Positions 24,635-33,369 of a stretch of DNA of 44,470 nucleotides are shown here, piece by piece. Numbering within the stretch: position 1 is the first letter of the stretch; each line of letters starts with the position of its first letter. A program made the translations under genes and the position numbers. Location: positions 1 to 44,470 of the forward strand of contig NZ_JAJAFU010000021.1 in the NCBI RefSeq assembly GCF_020480685.1. The letters run 5' to 3'. The notes beneath the pieces were generated by a model. It was given only the letters and a program-made list of their open reading frames with translations. It was not told where the DNA came from and ran no database searches. This DNA comes from Deferrivibrio essentukiensis. GTDB taxonomy: Bacteria > Chrysiogenota > Deferribacteres > Deferribacterales > Deferrivibrionaceae.

Positions 24635-26926
24635 GTGGCCAAACTAGATTTAGATGAAATCAAAAGTTATATTTTAGAAAGAGGAAAGGAGTATAGAAAA
24701 AATATTCTACTTTATTTAAAGTGGGTATTAGAAGATTTTGAAAACAGAAAAAGCTCTTCAAACAAAATAGTTAGAGAGGCATTTAATTGTGACCCTTTTT
24801 ATGTTGAAGGAATAAAAACACGAAATGAATGGGATAGAATTAATAAACGGGGAAAACATAATTATTTAATTGAACATAAAACTTTAGGTAAAAATGAATG
24901 GCTTATTGTTTCGAGATTAAATTATGATGAATTATCTAATTTTATTAATAAATTCGAACCCAAAGATATTCCAGAGAAAGTTATTACTTGGGAATATAAA
25001 ATGCCAACTAAAGAAAACTTCTTACAAGCAACAAAAGAATATAAAGAATCAGAATGGGTAAAATCAAAAATAAAAATAAAAATAATTGTTGAAGAAAATG
25101 AATATCCATTAAAAGCCTTAAGTATTATTGCTATAGGAATAGCTAATGGTTTGGACGGACCTGCAAATTTTTATATGTTTACGACAGATCAATTAAAAAG
25201 ATATATCAAAGATAATTTAGAAGACTTTCAAATCATTGAAACTCCTAAACAAACTGATGATGAGGAAGAAGATGAAGATGAATACTATGGAGAAGAAGTT
25301 ATGTCAAATTATGCAAAACAACCCTTAAACCAAATTCTCTATGGTCCCCCTGGAACAGGAAAAACGTATAATACGATCAATAAGGCTTTGGAAATTATTT
25401 TAGAGGCAGAACGTGATGATGAAATTCAAAAGCTTTTAGAAAAAAATACTCATACAATCGAAGAACGAAAGATATTAAAAGACAAATTTGATGAATATAA
25501 ACAATCTGGTCAAATAGAATTTGTAACCTTTCATCAAAGCTATGGATATGAAGAGTTTGTTGAGGGAATAAACGCTGAAGTTGAAAATGGCAATTTGATC
25601 TATAAGGTTACTGAGGGAATATTTAAAAAATTATCGAACAATGCAAAGCCAATTGAATCACAAAGCACAACTTTAAATTTTGATTGGGATAAAGGAAATA
25701 TTTTTAAAATGTCTTTGGGTGGTAAAAATGAACCTGAAATATTAGACTGGTGTTTAGATAACGACTATATAAGTATGGGATGGGGAAATGATATTGATTT
25801 TACTCCAATTTCAGCAAAAGATTGGGAATCCTTTAGGGATGCGGTAAAATCACTATTTAAAGATAAAGAAATAGATCGATTTACGATTCAGGCAATTTAT
25901 GCTTTTAAGGAGTGGATGAAAAAAGAAGATTTAGTATTTGTGTCATTTGGTAATTCAAAAATTGTCGCTATTGGTCAAGTTATTGGTGAATATGAGTATA
26001 AAGATTCTATAGATGAAATAAGATATTCTCAATTTAGAAAAGTTAGGTGGCTTTTTAAAGATAAAGCAGGTGGTATTCCTGCAGAAAAAATATTAAATAA
26101 AAAAATATCTCAACAAACAATTTATAAACTTGATAAATCTTATATAAAAAAAGATTTTTTAGATTCTCTTTTTAGTGTGGAAAAAAGACCTAATGATAAA
26201 AATTACATCCTCATCATAGATGAAATCAACCGTGGAAATATCTCAAAAATATTTGGAGAGCTTATAACCCTTATTGAGCCAAGCAAACGCATAGGGGCAG
26301 AAGAAGCTCTGCAAGTGAGACTTCCATATTCTAATGAGCTTTTTGGTATACCTCAAAATCTTTATATCATTGGCACTATGAACACTGCAGATAGAAGTAT
26401 CGCACTTATGGACACAGCACTACGCCGGAGATTTCATTTTGAAGAGATGAGGCCTCGTCCCGATTTGTTAGAAGATGTTTCGATTGAAGGTGTCAATGTC
26501 AAATCACTTTTAGAAACAATGAACAAACGAATTGAATATCTTTATGATCGTGACCATACTATTGGACATGCTTATTTTATGAGTCTAATAGACAAAAGTG
26601 GTGATGAAGCAAAAGCGGAGTTAGATAATATATTCAGAAATAAAATCATCCCTTTACTTCAAGAGTATTTTTATGATGATTGGGAAAAAATACAAATTGT
26701 TTTAGGAGATCATCCTGAACAATTTAAAAAGAAAAACATAAAAGAAGATTTTCAAAAATATCAATTTATACAAAGTCAAGAGGTCAAAGAAAGTGATATA
26801 TTAGGTTTTGATCATCCTGACATAGAAAATGAAGCTGTGGAATACAAAGTAAATAGCCACTTTTCTTTAGAAATGTACCAAAAAATATATGGTGATTACT
26901 CTTTAATAAATATGTCTGAAGAATAG
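24635..26926 (+). CDS. mcrB: McrB-like restriction NTPase with large insertion in the AAA+ domain
   Basis: A 763-residue protein. Residues 1-200 are an uncharacterised N-terminal domain that probably recognises DNA. A short very acidic linker follows, then the AAA+ module: Walker A GPPGTGKT (237-244), FVTFHQSYGYEEFVEG, Walker B IIDEINRGNISKIFGEL (Asp529-Glu530) and the McrB signature GTMNTADRSIALMDTALRRR. Between Walker A and B are about 285 residues, some 200 more than in E. coli McrB. The extra block (about 345-515; GGKNEPEILDWCLDNDYI, SMGWGNDIDF, VFVSFGNSKIVAIGQVIG) resembles an EVE/YTH-like base-reading domain. McrB translocates on modified DNA and recruits McrC for cleavage. It starts with GTG after AAGGAG. 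Confidence 0.9.
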   Translation: MAKLDLDEIKSYILERGKEYRKNILLYLKWVLEDFENRKSSSNKIVREAFNCDPFYVEGIKTRNEWDRINKRGKHNYLIEHKTLGKNEWLIVSRLNYDELSNFINKFEPKDIPEKVITWEYKMPTKENFLQATKEYKESEWVKSKIKIKIIVEENEYPLKALSIIAIGIANGLDGPANFYMFTTDQLKRYIKDNLEDFQIIETPKQTDDEEEDEDEYYGEEVMSNYAKQPLNQILYGPPGTGKTYNTINKALEIILEAERDDEIQKLLEKNTHTIEERKILKDKFDEYKQSGQIEFVTFHQSYGYEEFVEGINAEVENGNLIYKVTEGIFKKLSNNAKPIESQSTTLNFDWDKGNIFKMSLGGKNEPEILDWCLDNDYISMGWGNDIDFTPISAKDWESFRDAVKSLFKDKEIDRFTIQAIYAFKEWMKKEDLVFVSFGNSKIVAIGQVIGEYEYKDSIDEIRYSQFRKVRWLFKDKAGGIPAEKILNKKISQQTIYKLDKSYIKKDFLDSLFSVEKRPNDKNYILIIDEINRGNISKIFGELITLIEPSKRIGAEEALQVRLPYSNELFGIPQNLYIIGTMNTADRSIALMDTALRRRFHFEEMRPRPDLLEDVSIEGVNVKSLLETMNKRIEYLYDRDHTIGHAYFMSLIDKSGDEAKAELDNIFRNKIIPLLQEYFYDDWEKIQIVLGDHPEQFKKKNIKEDFQKYQFIQSQEVKESDILGFDHPDIENEAVEYKVNSHFSLEMYQKIYGDYSLINMSEE

Positions 26927-26937
26927 GGAGATAATAA

Positions 26938-28254
26938 TTGATTTTAAAAGAGTTTGAATATCTCCAATATAAAAGAGAAGATGCAAACAACTATATTAAA
27001 CCAGAAACTTTTGAAGCTTTAGAAAAGTTTGTTTTAGATAATGAAGAAACAGCACTGTATCTGAAAATCACTACTAAAAAAGGGTACGGTAAAATTCTAC
27101 AAGCCCAAAATTATGTTGGTGTCATCCAAACAAGAGATGGGACAACCATAGAAATATTACCAAAAATTTACAATGCAAGTGAAGAAGAAGCAAAAAAGAT
27201 TCTCCTTCGGATGTTAAAAACTCTCAAAAATTCTCCTTTTAAAAATTTCAATATGGCACATTTGAAAAATGCAAAAATACCGCTTTTGGAAATTTTTATT
27301 ACTATGTTTTTGGATGAACTTTCAAAACTTATCAAAAAAGGGATAAAAAGTGATTATATTACAAAAGAGGAAAATCTCAGATTTTTAAAAGGTAAATTGC
27401 TTATTGGGCAACAAATCAAAAAAAATACAATCCATCAAGAACGGTTTTTTGTAGAATATCAAGAGTATTTAAGCGATAGGGTGGAAAATCGTCTAATTAA
27501 AACTACACTGGAATATCTTTATAAAAAATCAAAATCAAATCGAAATCAACAACGAATACGAGAATTCTTGTTTATTTTTGATGGAATATCTCCATGTAAA
27601 GATATAAAATTAGGATTTAGCAAAGTAAAACTTGATAGACAAATGAAGGATTATGAGAAGGTTCTTTTATGGTGTAAAACATTTTTACTCGAAAATTCAT
27701 TTAGTCCTTATAAGGGCAATGACGTAGCTTTTGCGTTATTATTTGATATGAATTTACTTTTTGAAAGCTATATTGGTCATTATTTTAAAATGAATTGTAC
27801 AAATGTTACATTGCAAGACAAAACACATCACCTTGCATACTGTGAAGGCAATGGGGCATTTCAACTAAGACCAGATATTGTTATAGATGATGGAAAAATT
27901 ATTGCTGATACTAAATGGAAACTCCTAAGTGAAGATAAAATACATCAAGGGATTTCCCAATCAGATGTGTATCAGCTTTATGCCTATGGCACTAAATATC
28001 ATTCGTGTAAATCGATGTATCTAATATATCCCTATAGTGGACAAAATATATCAAATCTTTACCATTATTTCCGTGAAGGTGAGATAGGTTATAAAAAAGA
28101 TGAGCAATGGTATGAAAAGGGAAACCTTGAGTTATACATAGTTTTTGCTGATGTAACTCAAGAAAGACTGAAATTTATTACTTTTAACGATAAAAACTAT
28201 ACACAAAATGTGTTAAAAATCCCTTGTGAAAAAAACACAGATAGAAACATATAA
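26938..28254 (+). CDS. mcrC: McrC-like endonuclease subunit
   Basis: A 438-residue McrC. The N-terminal half (TTKKGYGKILQAQNYVGVIQ, EILPKIYN) contacts McrB. The C-terminal half is a PD-(D/E)xK nuclease with QLRPDIVIDDG (Asp313) and ADTKWK (Asp324, Lys326), then a conserved YQLYAYGTKY segment. All catalytic residues are present. The start is TTG at 26938 behind GGGAG, 11 nt after the mcrB stop. With McrB it forms a modification-dependent restriction system that would cut DNA carrying methylated or hypermodified bases. The BREX methylation made by the neighbouring operon must not fall within its recognition range, an inferred compatibility constraint. Confidence 0.9.
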   Translation: MILKEFEYLQYKREDANNYIKPETFEALEKFVLDNEETALYLKITTKKGYGKILQAQNYVGVIQTRDGTTIEILPKIYNASEEEAKKILLRMLKTLKNSPFKNFNMAHLKNAKIPLLEIFITMFLDELSKLIKKGIKSDYITKEENLRFLKGKLLIGQQIKKNTIHQERFFVEYQEYLSDRVENRLIKTTLEYLYKKSKSNRNQQRIREFLFIFDGISPCKDIKLGFSKVKLDRQMKDYEKVLLWCKTFLLENSFSPYKGNDVAFALLFDMNLLFESYIGHYFKMNCTNVTLQDKTHHLAYCEGNGAFQLRPDIVIDDGKIIADTKWKLLSEDKIHQGISQSDVYQLYAYGTKYHSCKSMYLIYPYSGQNISNLYHYFREGEIGYKKDEQWYEKGNLELYIVFADVTQERLKFITFNDKNYTQNVLKIPCEKNTDRNI

Positions 28255-28654
28255 ATATTTTATTAAAATTATTTCATTACCCTAACATAATCGAATATGA
28301 TAGACTCTATTAGTCATTTTACGTCTCCCTTACGGCTTATAATATATATTGAGTCCTTTCTCAGGTTAATGTATTTGGTTCTTCTATATGTTTTTCCTGA
28401 CTAATTGAGTTAGTTTAGATAAAAAATAACAAGTGAGATTTTGAGGTGAAGTAATGTAAAAAAAGTGTTAATTTTATATTGGTAATCTTGTTATTTTTTT
28501 ATTGACATTAACAGTAGGTAACGTTTGTAAAAAATAGCATAAATTTTAATTTTTTCTTGACAATAAGGAGCATTATTTAAGACAGTTAAGATTATATTGA
28601 AAAGAGCTTTTTGTTAATTTTTGTATTACATAAATTTGATATAGGAGGTGTATC
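28255..28654 (+). other. 400-nt intergenic region upstream of BREX
   Basis: No gene. It must contain the BREX operon promoter. TTGACA occurs twice (28502-28507 and 28557-28562). The first has TTGTAA 17 nt downstream, a poor -10, and the second has no clear -10 at the usual distance. The stretch is extremely AT-rich. I see no strong operator or terminator. Confidence 0.35.
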
Positions 28655-28657
28655 ATT
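28644..28657 (+). promoter_or_regulatory. Strong Shine-Dalgarno with ATT start codon for brxA
   Basis: GGAGG (28644-28648) is followed after 6 nt by an in-frame ATT (28655). The codons from ATT read ISTQEKTYWISTALS and run without a stop into the first ATG at 28700. Nothing resembling a ribosome site precedes that ATG. BrxA proteins begin with this kind of YWISTALS-like segment, so initiation at ATT is the best reading. Confidence 0.6.
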
Positions 28658-29269
28658 AGTACTCAAGAGAAAACTTATTGGATATCTACGGCATTATCTA
28701 TGCCGGTATTAGAAACTTTAAAACTTATTGAGCTGAAAAAGAAAGGCTTATCAGATAAAGAGATCGAAACAGAGGTTTTAGTTAACAACTATCTTCAAAA
28801 AAATAGACTATCAACGGTAAAAAGAATGTTTGTAGAGTTTAAGAGAAGATTAAACTATATGGACAGCAATTTTACTGAACTAATAACTGAGCTGCCATTT
28901 GACAGTAAAAAGCATTTACTATTTGCTAATATTATGGAAACTTATCCTATGATGCTTGAATTTATGATTGAAACTGTATTACCTAAGTTACAATTGCTTG
29001 ACTTTAGCTTACATGACAGTGATTTTTTTAAATTTTTGTATATTAAAGAAGAAAAAGCTACGAAGACATTAACAGATAATACTCGAAAAAAATTAAAACA
29101 AGTTACTTTTAAGATATTAGAGCAGGCAGGCTTAATAGATAATGGTAAAAATAAAAAAATAATGAAACCTATATTGAACTATGGTATAATACTCTATTAT
29201 GCCAACAACACTGACATTTTAAAAGGTCTTTTGATGAGTGACAAAGAAATTATAACAAATATTAGGTGA
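28655..29269 (+). CDS. brxA: BrxA (DUF1819 family)
   Basis: A protein of 204 residues if started at the rare codon ATT (28655), or 189 from the first ATG (28700). The longer form adds TYWISTALSMPVLETLKL, the conserved N-terminus of BrxA, and has the only good ribosome site. The rest is helical with the family pattern KKGLSDKEIETEVLVNNYLQ and RRLNYMD. BrxA is a small NusB-like helical protein of type 1 BREX, reported to bind DNA and needed for full activity. It is the first gene of the operon, 4 nt before brxB. A rare start would keep BrxA levels low and possibly dependent on IF3. Confidence 0.85.
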   Translation: MSTQEKTYWISTALSMPVLETLKLIELKKKGLSDKEIETEVLVNNYLQKNRLSTVKRMFVEFKRRLNYMDSNFTELITELPFDSKKHLLFANIMETYPMMLEFMIETVLPKLQLLDFSLHDSDFFKFLYIKEEKATKTLTDNTRKKLKQVTFKILEQAGLIDNGKNKKIMKPILNYGIILYYANNTDILKGLLMSDKEIITNIR

Positions 29270-29273
29270 TAAA

Positions 29274-29864
29274 ATGAATGAAAGTCTTACAAGTAAGTTA
29301 AACTGTCTTATAAATATCTTAAAAGATGAAAACTACTTTAAGCGAGAAAATATTGCTAATGAAGTTCCCTTTTATATTTTCGATTATAATCCTGAAGATG
29401 AATTAGAAGTAAGAAAAACTATAAACCAGATATCTGAATCTAAACAAATTAAGTACAATGTAGAAATATTAAATCTTTATGATATTGCAATAAATTACCT
29501 ACAAGAGAATAATTTATTGGAAAAAACTTTTGAAATAGAAAAAAAGTTCACTCCTGAAAAATTTTTTACTAGATTAAAGTCTATTATAGATCCTGAATTA
29601 ATTCTTAATAAAATAGTGAAAATAAGTGTAACCAAAGAACCAGATATTTTGATTTTAACAGGTATTGGAAACATTTACCCTATATTAAGAGCTCATTTAA
29701 TTATTAATAAATTGCAAGAAAAAATATATAACAAAACTGTCATACTTATGTATCCGGGAACTTTTGAAATAATCGACACAGAGGGGCAACTGCTATTATT
29801 TAATAAACTTGAGAGTAAAGCTTTTTACAGAGCGTTTAAAATTTGCGGGGGTGGTGTAAGATGA
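29274..29864 (+). CDS. brxB: BrxB (DUF1788 family)
   Basis: A 196-residue protein of usual BrxB length and order. Family segments are VPFYIFDYNPEDELEVRK near residues 25-45 and, towards the C-terminus, ILTGIGNIYPILRAHLIINK followed by TVILMYPGTFE. BrxB is essential in studied type 1 BREX systems, but its biochemical role is unsettled; it is thought to help assemble the PglX/PglZ/BrxC complex. Its TGA stop overlaps the brxC start (ATGA). Confidence 0.9.
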   Translation: MNESLTSKLNCLINILKDENYFKRENIANEVPFYIFDYNPEDELEVRKTINQISESKQIKYNVEILNLYDIAINYLQENNLLEKTFEIEKKFTPEKFFTRLKSIIDPELILNKIVKISVTKEPDILILTGIGNIYPILRAHLIINKLQEKIYNKTVILMYPGTFEIIDTEGQLLLFNKLESKAFYRAFKICGGGVR

Positions 29865-32800
29865 TTATAAAAAATATTTTTGAAAAAGATATTGAAAGAC
29901 CTATAAATGGTGTAGTTAAGGTTGGTCAAGATGATTTGGGTATTCTTAAAAGTGAGATAGAAGAATATATCATAACCCATGAAGTAAAAAAATATTTAGA
30001 TAATTTTTTCAGTCATTACGTTGATACTTTAGGCACACAAACTGATAAAATAGGTATTTGGATTTCAGGTTTTTTTGGTTCGGGTAAATCTCATTTATTA
30101 AAAATGCTCGCATATACTATAGAAAACCGTGCTATTGGTGATATAAGTGCTGGAGAAATAATAAGAGATAAAATTAAAACTGATGCGTTATTATCTGCCA
30201 ATATTAAAAGAGCTTATCAAAACTCAGCCGATATTATCCTTTTTAATATTGATAGCATGAGTGATAGCAGCAATCTTGGAAATAAAGAAACAATTCTTAA
30301 TGTTTTTCGTAGAGTATTCTATGACAAATTGGGATATTTAGGGAGGGTTCCCTTTATCGCTGAAATTGAAAGAGATTTGGACAATAATGGACTTTATGAA
30401 AAGTTTAAAAATAAATTTGAAGAATTAGCAGGGAAGAATTGGGTAGAAGAAAGACATAATTTTGCTTTTTACGAAGAAGAAATTTTTGAGGCTCTTGCCT
30501 TTTGCTACGATGTAACAGTAGAAAAAGCTGAAAATTTTTATAAATCTAAAGAAGACTATTTTAGCTCTGTAAGTATTTCTGATTTTGCTGATAATGTTAA
30601 AGAGTTTATAGATAAAAAAAATAAAGAATTAAATACAAACAATTATAGACTTTTGTTTATGGTTGATGAAGTTGGGCAGTTTATAGCCCAAGATACTAAT
30701 AAGATGTTAAATCTTCAGACAATAGTTGAAGAGTTGGGTGTTAAATGTAAAGGTTCTGCTTGGGTGGTCGTTACTTCTCAGGAAGATGTGGAGTCAATAA
30801 TTGGTGATTTACCAAGAACTAGTAAAAATGAATTTTCGAAAATTTTGGGAAGATTTATAAGATTCTCACTTTCTGGCTCAAACACTGATGAGGTTATTAA
30901 AAAGAGAATCTTGTCAAAAAATGTTGAAGCAGCGGATGAATTAAAAAACCTTTACGAAAATAATATAAATATCTTAAAAAATCAGTTTAGTTTTACAGCC
31001 GATACCGCTACTTTTCAGAAATATAAGGATGAAAATGACTTTATAAACTCATATCCTTTTGTACCGTACCAGTTTACATTGTTACAAAAAGTTTTTGAAG
31101 CAATTCGCACAATGGGAATTTCAGGTAAGCATTTATCACATGGTGAAAGAAGTATGTTAAATGCTTTTCAGCAAGCTTGTCTTATGATTAAAAACAAGGA
31201 AATAGGCTACATATCACCATTTTATTTATTTTACGATACAATAGAAGGTTTTATGGATTCCCATGTATTACTAACAATTAAACATGCTGAAAAAAATGAA
31301 AGCCTAGATATTTTTGATGTAAATTTGCTAAAACTATTGTTTTTGATTCGATATATTGGGCAGATAAAGCCAAATATTGATAACATTGTAATTCTAATGT
31401 TAGAGGTAATAGACCAAGATAAGCAAGCATTAAAAGATAAAGTTAAAAATAGCCTATTAAAGTTGGAACATGAAGTACTTATTAATAAAAGTGGTGACAA
31501 CTATTATTTTCTAACTAACGAAGAAAGAGATATAAAGCAAGAAATCAAGAAAATAGCAGTAGATTCAGCTACTAAATCAAATTTTATTTATGAAATAATT
31601 TTTCATGAGTTATATCCAGAAACCAAACATAAATATACTAATTATAGCAATGACTATGAAATAACTAGGACTGTTGATAATATTTCGAAAGGCAACGGCA
31701 AATTAGAAATCAAAATTGCTACCCAATATGACTCTTTCGATACGAGTGACCCATATCTGACAATGCAAAGTCAGCAAAGAAAATTATTGATTAGATTAAA
31801 TAACAGTAATGAGTTGGAAAAAGAATTAAAATCTTTTCTTCAAACAAATGAATATATAAGGAAACATCAAGGTTCAACTAAAGATTCATTTTCTAAAGTT
31901 ATTTTAGAGATACAAAAAGAAAATGATGAAAGAAGAAAAAGGTTAAAGAAAATAATTGATGAGCTACTGGCAAATGCTGACTATTTTTCTTTGGGCACCA
32001 AGCTTCATTTCCCAAAGCCGGTAAACTATCAAAATCTTATAAAACAACAGTTAGATGAAATAATAGGGCATATATACAATAAAATGTATCTTATTGTGCC
32101 AAATACGATTAAGGCTTCAAATGAGATAAAAGAAGCATTAAGTAAAAATAGAAGTATAATTGGTGACGTTAATACAAGCGAATCAGTTGAAAATGAGATA
32201 ATTAACTTTATTAGGGATATTAGCCACATAGAAAATAGTGTTACACTGAAGAAAATTTATGACAGGTTTAAAGAAGAACCCTTCGGATGGAAGCTATTAG
32301 ATATACAATATATTATTGCAATTTTGGTTGCTAATGAAAAAATACATTTAGAATACCAAACTCAAAAAGTATCCAGTGCTTTTCACTCAAAACTTGAAGA
32401 ATTAATTACTAAAGCATCTTACCAGTCTGTAGTTTATGTTAAATTGCCACAGGTTGCTGATGAAGGTGAAATAAATAAGGCTAAACAAATTTTTCAAGAT
32501 GTAAGTGATAATATCCCTGAGGAAAAACCAGATGATTTCACTAAACAGTTTAAAAAGTTTATCACTGAGTTTATAGAGGATATTAAAAGTAACCTGCATC
32601 TTTTGTCTTCAAATTTTCGTCCAAAATTTACTGCTGAGGAATATTTAGATGGGTTGACAAGAATCGCTAAATTAAGTGAACAGGCAGATGTTATTAAAGA
32701 AATTATAAAACAAGAAGAAAAGTTACACACTTGGATAGAATATCTTGGAAAGTTTAGAAACTTTATTACTAATCAACTACCTCGACATAAAGATATAATA

Positions 32801-33367
32801 GAGTTTATAAATACATATAAAGATGGGATAGAGCATTATGATTACAAGCCAGGGGAAGAAGTATTGGAAAAATGCGAACAATACATGAATAGTGAATCTC
32901 CGTTTCATTTAACTATACCTTTGGCAAATGAAATAGATGATATTAGTCAGACATTAAAAGAAAAGTTAGGCTCCTTAAAAAATAAATATATAGATGAAAT
33001 AACAAAAAAATATGAACATATTTTAGAAGTATCTAAAGGTGAAAACATAGATATATCAGGAAAAATAGATTCTTTAGATCAAATGGCTGACCTCATAAGA
33101 AATGAAATAAAAATTGAAAATGTTATTGCAAGACGTGCTACATTTATAAGGAAGATAAGCTCATTAGAAGAAGATATTAATAGAGAAATAAATAGAAAAT
33201 ATGCCGAAAATAATGAAAAACCACCGAAGAAAATTAAAATATCTAAATTAGTTTATCCTAAAATTATTAGCACTAAAGAAGATATTGATAATTTTACGGA
33301 TGAATTAAAGGAAAGACTCTATCAAGAGCTACAAGATAATAAAAAAATTGAGATTTCTGGAGAGTAA
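29861..33367 (+). CDS. brxC: BrxC, large BREX ATPase
   Basis: A 1168-residue P-loop ATPase. Walker A is GFFGSGKSHLLKML (about 70-83) and the Walker B segment is RLLFMVDEVGQFIA (near 268-281). HGERSMLNAFQQAC is a conserved middle motif, and the rest is long and helical with coiled-coil stretches. BrxC (PglY-like) is an ORC/STAND-like ATPase at the core of BREX. I chose the ATG at 29861 (MIIKNIFEKDI), which overlaps the brxB stop and matches the usual BrxC N-terminus. An in-frame ATG at 29843 would add six residues. It is 2 nt from the pglX gene. Confidence 0.93.
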   Translation: MIIKNIFEKDIERPINGVVKVGQDDLGILKSEIEEYIITHEVKKYLDNFFSHYVDTLGTQTDKIGIWISGFFGSGKSHLLKMLAYTIENRAIGDISAGEIIRDKIKTDALLSANIKRAYQNSADIILFNIDSMSDSSNLGNKETILNVFRRVFYDKLGYLGRVPFIAEIERDLDNNGLYEKFKNKFEELAGKNWVEERHNFAFYEEEIFEALAFCYDVTVEKAENFYKSKEDYFSSVSISDFADNVKEFIDKKNKELNTNNYRLLFMVDEVGQFIAQDTNKMLNLQTIVEELGVKCKGSAWVVVTSQEDVESIIGDLPRTSKNEFSKILGRFIRFSLSGSNTDEVIKKRILSKNVEAADELKNLYENNINILKNQFSFTADTATFQKYKDENDFINSYPFVPYQFTLLQKVFEAIRTMGISGKHLSHGERSMLNAFQQACLMIKNKEIGYISPFYLFYDTIEGFMDSHVLLTIKHAEKNESLDIFDVNLLKLLFLIRYIGQIKPNIDNIVILMLEVIDQDKQALKDKVKNSLLKLEHEVLINKSGDNYYFLTNEERDIKQEIKKIAVDSATKSNFIYEIIFHELYPETKHKYTNYSNDYEITRTVDNISKGNGKLEIKIATQYDSFDTSDPYLTMQSQQRKLLIRLNNSNELEKELKSFLQTNEYIRKHQGSTKDSFSKVILEIQKENDERRKRLKKIIDELLANADYFSLGTKLHFPKPVNYQNLIKQQLDEIIGHIYNKMYLIVPNTIKASNEIKEALSKNRSIIGDVNTSESVENEIINFIRDISHIENSVTLKKIYDRFKEEPFGWKLLDIQYIIAILVANEKIHLEYQTQKVSSAFHSKLEELITKASYQSVVYVKLPQVADEGEINKAKQIFQDVSDNIPEEKPDDFTKQFKKFITEFIEDIKSNLHLLSSNFRPKFTAEEYLDGLTRIAKLSEQADVIKEIIKQEEKLHTWIEYLGKFRNFITNQLPRHKDIIEFINTYKDGIEHYDYKPGEEVLEKCEQYMNSESPFHLTIPLANEIDDISQTLKEKLGSLKNKYIDEITKKYEHILEVSKGENIDISGKIDSLDQMADLIRNEIKIENVIARRATFIRKISSLEEDINREINRKYAENNEKPPKKIKISKLVYPKIISTKEDIDNFTDELKERLYQELQDNKKIEISGE

Positions 33368-33369
33368 TT

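Noticed and set aside
28557-28585. Second TTGACA as the BREX promoter
   Set aside because: No acceptable -10 lies 16-18 nt downstream; TATATT occurs too far away.
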